A DNA stretch of 64,000 nucleotides from JAKFEE01 sp036675815 (GTDB lineage Bacteria > Pseudomonadota > Alphaproteobacteria > Rhodospirillales > Magnetospirillaceae), in contig JAKFEE010000001.1 of assembly GCA_036675815.1 (NCBI GenBank), positions 6,694-70,693 on the forward strand, in the 5' to 3' direction. This document shows positions 60,431 to 64,000 of this stretch, piece after piece; positions within the stretch are counted from its first letter, which is position 1, and each line of letters starts with the position of its first letter. The position numbers were made by a program, and so were the translations under genes. A model generated the notes under the pieces. It was given only the letters and a program-made list of their open reading frames with translations, searched no databases and had not been told where the DNA came from.

Positions 60431-60447
60431 GGTTGTTCCTCCGGTGG

Positions 60448-60879
60448 TCAGGCCAGCGGGTCGCTGGTGTCGTAGGACAGGACGATGGTCAGCGCCGCGC
60501 CGCGGATCGGGGTGGCGCCGTCGACGGCCACCTCGTCGGGACGCGGCGCACCGGGTTCGCAATGGCTGACGGCGCCGCCCAGGGTGCGGTCCGCGGCCAG
60601 CGCCGCGCCGATTGCCGCCAGCAGGTCGTCCATCGCGGCGGTGCGCGCCGTCTGCGGCGCCTTCTGCACGATCACCTGCGCCTCGGCCTCGTGCTCCCAC
60701 CAGTAGCGCGGCGGCGACAGCGAGACCTCGGGCATGCCGGGATCGCCGTCGTGCAGGATGATCAGGCCGCCCGGCGGCACGGTGGCCGGCTTGTCGTCGT
60801 TGCGGCGCACCGCGACGCCGGGGATGGCGGCGAGCCGGGCGGCCAACGCCTGCAGTGCGGCCTCGCGTCGGGTCGTCAT
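60448..60879 (-). CDS. Probable tail terminator/minor tail protein
   Basis: About 143 aa from ATG 60879 (MTTRREAALQALAARLAAIP), overlapping the upstream stop by ATGA. Seen: GGLIILHDGDPGMPEVSLSP, WWEHEAEAQVIVQKAPQTAR, LLAAIGAALAADRTLGGAVS and GAALTIVLSYDTSDPLA. Size, alpha/beta pattern and position just before the tail tube gene resemble lambda gpU-like tail terminators. The identity is positional and not sequence-certain. Confidence 0.7.
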   Translation of the reverse strand: MTTRREAALQALAARLAAIPGVAVRRNDDKPATVPPGGLIILHDGDPGMPEVSLSPPRYWWEHEAEAQVIVQKAPQTARTAAMDDLLAAIGAALAADRTLGGAVSHCEPGAPRPDEVAVDGATPIRGAALTIVLSYDTSDPLA

Positions 60880-61532
60880 TGTGCCGGGTCCGTCCAATGG
60901 CCGAGGATCAGGCGCGGCAGGCGATCAAGCCAGCGCCGGGCGGCGCTGTCGATGTCGAGGCGCTTCCGCATGGTGACCTGCGGCACCAGGATGAAGACCG
61001 GCACCATGGTGCGGCCGGCAAGGCGCGAATAGCCGGCGCCTGCCCTGCGGCCGCGATTGGCGACGGCGCGGCCGCGGCTGTTCAGCCGGGCGTGGTCGAC
61101 CACCAGCAGGCTGGGCCGGCCGCGCCGGTAGACGAAGCGCAGCGGCATGCCAGTCGAGCGCTCCCACACCTCGGGGGTCATGCGCCGGCCACCGTCGCCG
61201 GTCCGGCCGGCGGCCTTCGTCGGGATCGCCAGCCACAGGCGGCGGCGGCTGCGGATCACCGCGCCCTGGTCGAACACCCGCACGATGTCCGGGGCCTTCG
61301 ACCACACCAGCGCCGCCGCGCCGAGGCTGCTGCCGCCCTTGGGATAAGTCGTGCTGCGCCAGGTGCGCGCCAGCCGCTCGCCCAGCCCGGTGCCGGTGAC
61401 CTGGGCGCGCAGTTCGGTCTTCAGCCCCTCAGCCGCGGCGCGGATGCCGGCCGTCACCGCCTGCTCGGCGGCGCGGCGTTCCGTGTCGAGGATCTCCGAC
61501 AGGTTGCCGGAGAGGGCGGCTTCAAGTCTCAT
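60876..61532 (-). CDS. DUF6441-like phage protein (HK97 gp10-like position)
   Basis: About 218 aa from ATG 61532 (MRLEAALSGNLSEILDTERR). Seen: ELRAQVTGTGLGERLARTWR, GSSLGAAALVWSKAPDIVRV, RLWLAIPTKAAGRTG and MPLRFVYRRGRPSLLVVDHA, a basic protein. This fits the DUF6441 family that replaces gp10/gpZ-type minor tail components. ATGA overlaps with both neighbours. It likely acts in head-tail joining or tail completion. Confidence 0.8.
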   Translation of the reverse strand: MRLEAALSGNLSEILDTERRAAEQAVTAGIRAAAEGLKTELRAQVTGTGLGERLARTWRSTTYPKGGSSLGAAALVWSKAPDIVRVFDQGAVIRSRRRLWLAIPTKAAGRTGDGGRRMTPEVWERSTGMPLRFVYRRGRPSLLVVDHARLNSRGRAVANRGRRAGAGYSRLAGRTMVPVFILVPQVTMRKRLDIDSAARRWLDRLPRLILGHWTDPAQ

Positions 61533-61849
61533 TCCGGCCGTGCCTCGACCGTCCACACTAGCCGCGCCGAGTCCCGGAGCGGCACGCCCTGGACAACAAG
61601 TATCTCTCCGCCGACTTCGATCGTGTCGCCCTCGGCGAGGTCGGTCGCCTCCGCCACGCGGATGTCGAACAACGCCGTCGCGGTGGCGATGCGGGCACCC
61701 GAGAAGTCGACGACCTGGTCGGGCCGGCGGGCGATGACCCGTACCGGCACGCCGTCGCCGGTCCCGCCAGGCCGCCACAGAGCAACGCGGGCGAGGATCG
61801 GGTCGGCGAACAGGTCGTCGATGGCCGTAAGGATGGCGGCACTCGTCAT
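61529..61849 (-). CDS. Head-tail joining protein
   Basis: About 106 aa from ATG 61849 (MTSAAILTAIDDLFADPILA). Seen: VALWRPGGTGDGVPVRVIAR and LAEGDTIEVGGEILVVQGVP then LVWTVEARPE, a small beta-barrel like the head-tail stopper of GTA-type and lambda-type phages. It ends in a four-base overlap with the DUF6441-like gene. Upstream, instead of another head gene, lies the reverse-strand insertion at 61862-62470, just 12 bases away. Confidence 0.78.
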   Translation of the reverse strand: MTSAAILTAIDDLFADPILARVALWRPGGTGDGVPVRVIARRPDQVVDFSGARIATATALFDIRVAEATDLAEGDTIEVGGEILVVQGVPLRDSARLVWTVEARPE

Positions 61850-61861
61850 CGTCCAGTCCCC

Positions 61862-62470
61862 ATGCGAATATTCCCCACGGAGCGCTCGGCCGGGGTGGTG
61901 ACGGATATGAATGTTGGGGAGGAGATCTGCGGCGAATGGCTGCGGCACGTAAAGGGCTGCGAGTTCGTGCAGTACAACCTGAAAACGCCGACCGAGCAGG
62001 GCGAGATCGACGTAATCGGACTGAACATGAAGACCCGCACCGTCTATGCCTGCGAGGTCGCCGTTCACCTCATTACCGGGCTGCAGTACGTAAAGAATGC
62101 CCAGCCGAACAATGTCCCCAAGCTGACCGACAAGTTCGGGAAGCTGGTCCGATACCTGAGGGCCACGTTTCCCGAATACGCCCATGTTCCGATGCTGTGG
62201 TCGCCGGTCGTGCGGAACCAGAAAAACGGCTCCAAACACAATCAGATGAAGGATGTTGAGCAGATCGTGGCAAACATTGCTGCCGAACATGGCATCCAGG
62301 TTTCCACGGTCATCAACGAGACCTTCCAATCTGCCCTGTTGTCGCTGCGACGGGCGGCAAGAGACACTTCGAAGGAACTCGATTCCTCAGTGATGCGCTA
62401 TCTCCAGGTGGAGGAGTGGTTGGCCATCCACCTGGGGAAGAAGGGCCATCCAGGTCAGTTGCTGGTGTGA
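61862..62470 (+). CDS. Reverse-strand moron: PD-(D/E)XK nuclease-like protein of unknown role
   Basis: About 202 aa from ATG 61862; a second ATG at 61907 (MNVGEEICGEWL) is possible. It is the only plus-strand gene within the prophage late operon and is less GC-rich than its neighbours (60-base rows counted by hand: 32/60 at 62281 against 45/60 at 62641). The core VGEEICGEWLRHVKGCEFVQ then TPTEQGEIDVIGLNMKTRTV and YACEVAVHL resembles a restriction-endonuclease-like fold: helix Glu ~20-21, Asp ~50 and Glu ~65, but the usual ExK is EVA, so metal-dependent cutting is uncertain. The rest (TFQSALLSLRRAARDTSKEL) is helical. It converges with the capsid gene, overlapping by 16 bases. It could be a lysogen-expressed defence or exclusion gene. 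Confidence 0.72.
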   Translation: MRIFPTERSAGVVTDMNVGEEICGEWLRHVKGCEFVQYNLKTPTEQGEIDVIGLNMKTRTVYACEVAVHLITGLQYVKNAQPNNVPKLTDKFGKLVRYLRATFPEYAHVPMLWSPVVRNQKNGSKHNQMKDVEQIVANIAAEHGIQVSTVINETFQSALLSLRRAARDTSKELDSSVMRYLQVEEWLAIHLGKKGHPGQLLV

Positions 62471-63477
62471 ATGCGCACCGCGAGGCGCGGGCGCTTGTTG
62501 ACCGGCAGGATCGAGGCCTCTGTCTTGACGTCGATGGCGCTGCCGTCGGTGCGCGCCACCTGGCGGGCGTAGATCGGCAGGCCGACGGTGTTGACGGTCT
62601 CGATCAGGTTGGCGGGGGCGCCGTAGGTGACGAAGGTGTCCATGGTGCCGAGCGGGAAGGCGATGCCCTCGCCGGCCGGGATCAGCGTCTCGGTGGCGCC
62701 GGTCGACAGCGTCACGGTCGCGCTGTACTCCTCGAAGACGATGCCGGCGAAGGGGAAGCGGCGCCGGGTGTCCTCCCGCAAGGGCTGGGCGCCGGTCGAG
62801 GAGAAGTACTTGTAGGCGTCCTCGACCTTGCCGTGGCCGATCAGCTTGTCGAAGAACTCCGGGCTGACCAGGGCCAGCACGCCTGTCATCGTCTCGCCCT
62901 TGAGCTCGGTCTCGACCTTGCGCAGCACGTCGCGCACCTTGGCCTGGACGTTGGTGCCGGCGGTGCCGAGCACGAAGTCTGTGGCCTGCTGCGCCAGGCC
63001 GAACTCGTCGAAGTAGTCGTAGAGGGTGGTGCCGGCGCCGTCCTTGACCACGCCTTTGAGCGCGTTGATCTCCATGTACTCGCGGGTCTGGGCGTGCTTG
63101 GCGCGCATTCGAATGAGCTTGCGCTCCATCACCGTGGCCAGTGGATCGGCAGCGTCGGCGACGCCGAAGCCGCGCACGCCCTGGACGTCCTGCGGCGTCA
63201 CGACGTCATCGTGCGGGATCCACGGCACCGTAAACGAGCGCATCGAGCGCGTGTCGCGGTTGGCCACCGTGGCGGGGCCGCCCAGCGGCACGGTCGGCAG
63301 CAGGTTGAGCACGCCCTCGGCCTGCTCGATCACCACCGAGCGCTGGGTGACGCCCTCGAAGCGGAACAGCCCCATCTGGCCCAGCCGGGTGTAGAGGTTG
63401 GGCAGGATGTTGATGGCCTGGGTCATCTCGGCCAGCGAGTAGCCGCCGGCGTCGAAGGGATTGAGGATGACGGTCAT
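62455..63477 (-). CDS. Major capsid protein (lambda gpE family)
   Basis: About 340 aa. Seen: TVILNPFDAGGYSLAEMTQA, GLFRFEGVTQRSVVIEQAEG, SMRSFTVPWIPHDDVVTPQD and MERKLIRMRAKHAQTREYME, with GIAFPLGTMDTFVTYGAPAN near the end. These are gpE-type capsid features. It lies 14 bases downstream of the decoration protein gene, the lambda D-E order. Its last 16 bases overlap the reverse-strand gene. Confidence 0.92.
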   Translation of the reverse strand: MTVILNPFDAGGYSLAEMTQAINILPNLYTRLGQMGLFRFEGVTQRSVVIEQAEGVLNLLPTVPLGGPATVANRDTRSMRSFTVPWIPHDDVVTPQDVQGVRGFGVADAADPLATVMERKLIRMRAKHAQTREYMEINALKGVVKDGAGTTLYDYFDEFGLAQQATDFVLGTAGTNVQAKVRDVLRKVETELKGETMTGVLALVSPEFFDKLIGHGKVEDAYKYFSSTGAQPLREDTRRRFPFAGIVFEEYSATVTLSTGATETLIPAGEGIAFPLGTMDTFVTYGAPANLIETVNTVGLPIYARQVARTDGSAIDVKTEASILPVNKRPRLAVRIHTSN

Positions 63478-63491
63478 CTCGACTTCTCCGG

Positions 63492-63881
63492 TCAGACGGT
63501 GAGGCGCGGCACGATGCCGGCGGCGGCGAGTTCGGCCTTCTTCGCGGCCTTCTCGGCCGGCTGGTCGACCGAGGTGTCGAACACCAGCGCGGCCTCGGCG
63601 ACGATGGCCGGGCCGCGGGCGAGCACGACTCCGGTGGCGTCGGCGGCGGTGGCGTCGACCGCCTCGAGCAGCACGGCGGCGGCGGTTTCGGCGCCCTCGT
63701 CGCCGACCACCTCGGCGGCGGGCGACAGGCGGTATTTCCCCGAGGCGGTGATGCGGCCGAGCACGGCGCCGAGCGGGTAGCTGGCGCCGGACTTCAGCGT
63801 CACGGTCTCGCGGGCGTAGTTGCCGTTGAGCTCGTATTTGAGCAGGTCGCCGAGGGTCGGCGACTGGGTGAGGACGGGCAT
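63492..63881 (-). CDS. Head decoration protein (lambda gpD-like)
   Basis: About 129 aa. Seen: TQSPTLGDLLKYELNGNYAR, VTLKSGASYPLGAVLGRITA and GKYRLSPAAEV, the gpD-like opening and core, then an Ala-rich strand region ending AEKAAKKAELAAAGIVPRLT. It trims and stabilises the capsid at three-fold sites. It stands between a partial upstream gene and the capsid gene. Confidence 0.88.
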   Translation of the reverse strand: MPVLTQSPTLGDLLKYELNGNYARETVTLKSGASYPLGAVLGRITASGKYRLSPAAEVVGDEGAETAAAVLLEAVDATAADATGVVLARGPAIVAEAALVFDTSVDQPAEKAAKKAELAAAGIVPRLTV

Positions 63882-63893
63882 GGCGGGGCTCCC

Positions 63894-64000
63894 TTAGGCG
63901 GTGCGGCCGGCGGCGGCGCGTTCGCGGGCGCGCCGGACGATCGGGCTGTCGCCGGACGCGGCGGCCGCCGGCGCGGCGGCCACGACGGCACTGGCCTCGG
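63894..64000 (-). CDS. C-terminal end of an upstream phage head gene (cut by window edge)
   Basis: Only the last ~35 codons are in the window, ending at TAA 63896-63894, 12 bases before the decoration gene. The visible part is SGDSPIVRRARERAAAGRTA preceded by an Ala-rich stretch. By lambda-type order it would be a capsid maturation protease/scaffold (gpC, S49 family), but nothing in this tail proves it. Confidence 0.5.
   Translation of the reverse strand, partial: EASAVVAAAPAAAASGDSPIVRRARERAAAGRTA

Overview
The window looks like chromosome from a GC-rich alphaproteobacterium, plausibly Rhodospirillales-like. The grounds are the aerobic (Cob-type) cobalamin genes, HWE/HisKA_2 kinases, a TRAP operon, and a prophage whose tail tip resembles the gene transfer agent of Rhodobacterales. 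No rRNA or tRNA gene was found, so the taxonomy is inference.

Layout. 1-4330 holds a Cu+-type P1B ATPase followed by accessory debris: a frameshifted Spy/LTXXQ-like periplasmic gene, an IS5-type transposase tail, a three-repeat type I-E CRISPR array without visible cas genes, and a 151-bp copy of the 3' end of a LysR gene whose intact version lies 25.7 kb away. 4331-20648 is the cobalamin cluster. On the minus strand are cobW-cobN-cobH-cobI-cobJ, then cobL-cobE-cobM-cobB, then cbiM-like-cobF-nnrS. Many of these genes overlap by 4 nt, and two cobalamin riboswitches control the cobW and cbiM units. cobK is inverted inside this series and its start codon overlaps that of cobL. cobO-cobQ run on the plus strand. 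cobG/cobZ, cobS and cobT are not in the window, and cobC is decayed. 20684-22288 is a scar of cobC, prophage and sbcC fragments.

22778-29982 is a catabolic-looking operon (TRAP dctPQM, alpha/beta hydrolase, RidA, molybdopterin oxidoreductase) divergent from a GcvA-like LysR regulator. 30668-43328 carries a pentapeptide protein, two multidomain kinases and a receiver, an SLC13-type permease, a DUF2254 membrane protein and a run of very small proteins around a cold-shock gene.

43451-47247 is a compact module: an HTH gene divergent from a large serine recombinase, which is followed by two overlapping ParB-like genes. 47394-64000 is the late region of a lambda/GTA-like siphovirus prophage on the minus strand. 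From head to lysis it holds a partial gene, decoration protein, major capsid, connectors, tail tube, G/GT chaperone with an A AAA AAC slippery site, tape measure, GTA-like tail tip, DUF2793, holin, lysin and overlapping spanins. The tail-hub gene appears split around an alginate-lyase-like gene, and a reverse-strand nuclease-like moron sits between the head-tail connector and capsid genes.

Several reading frames are broken by single bases. Some may be real decay and others sequence error, and each is flagged in its entry.
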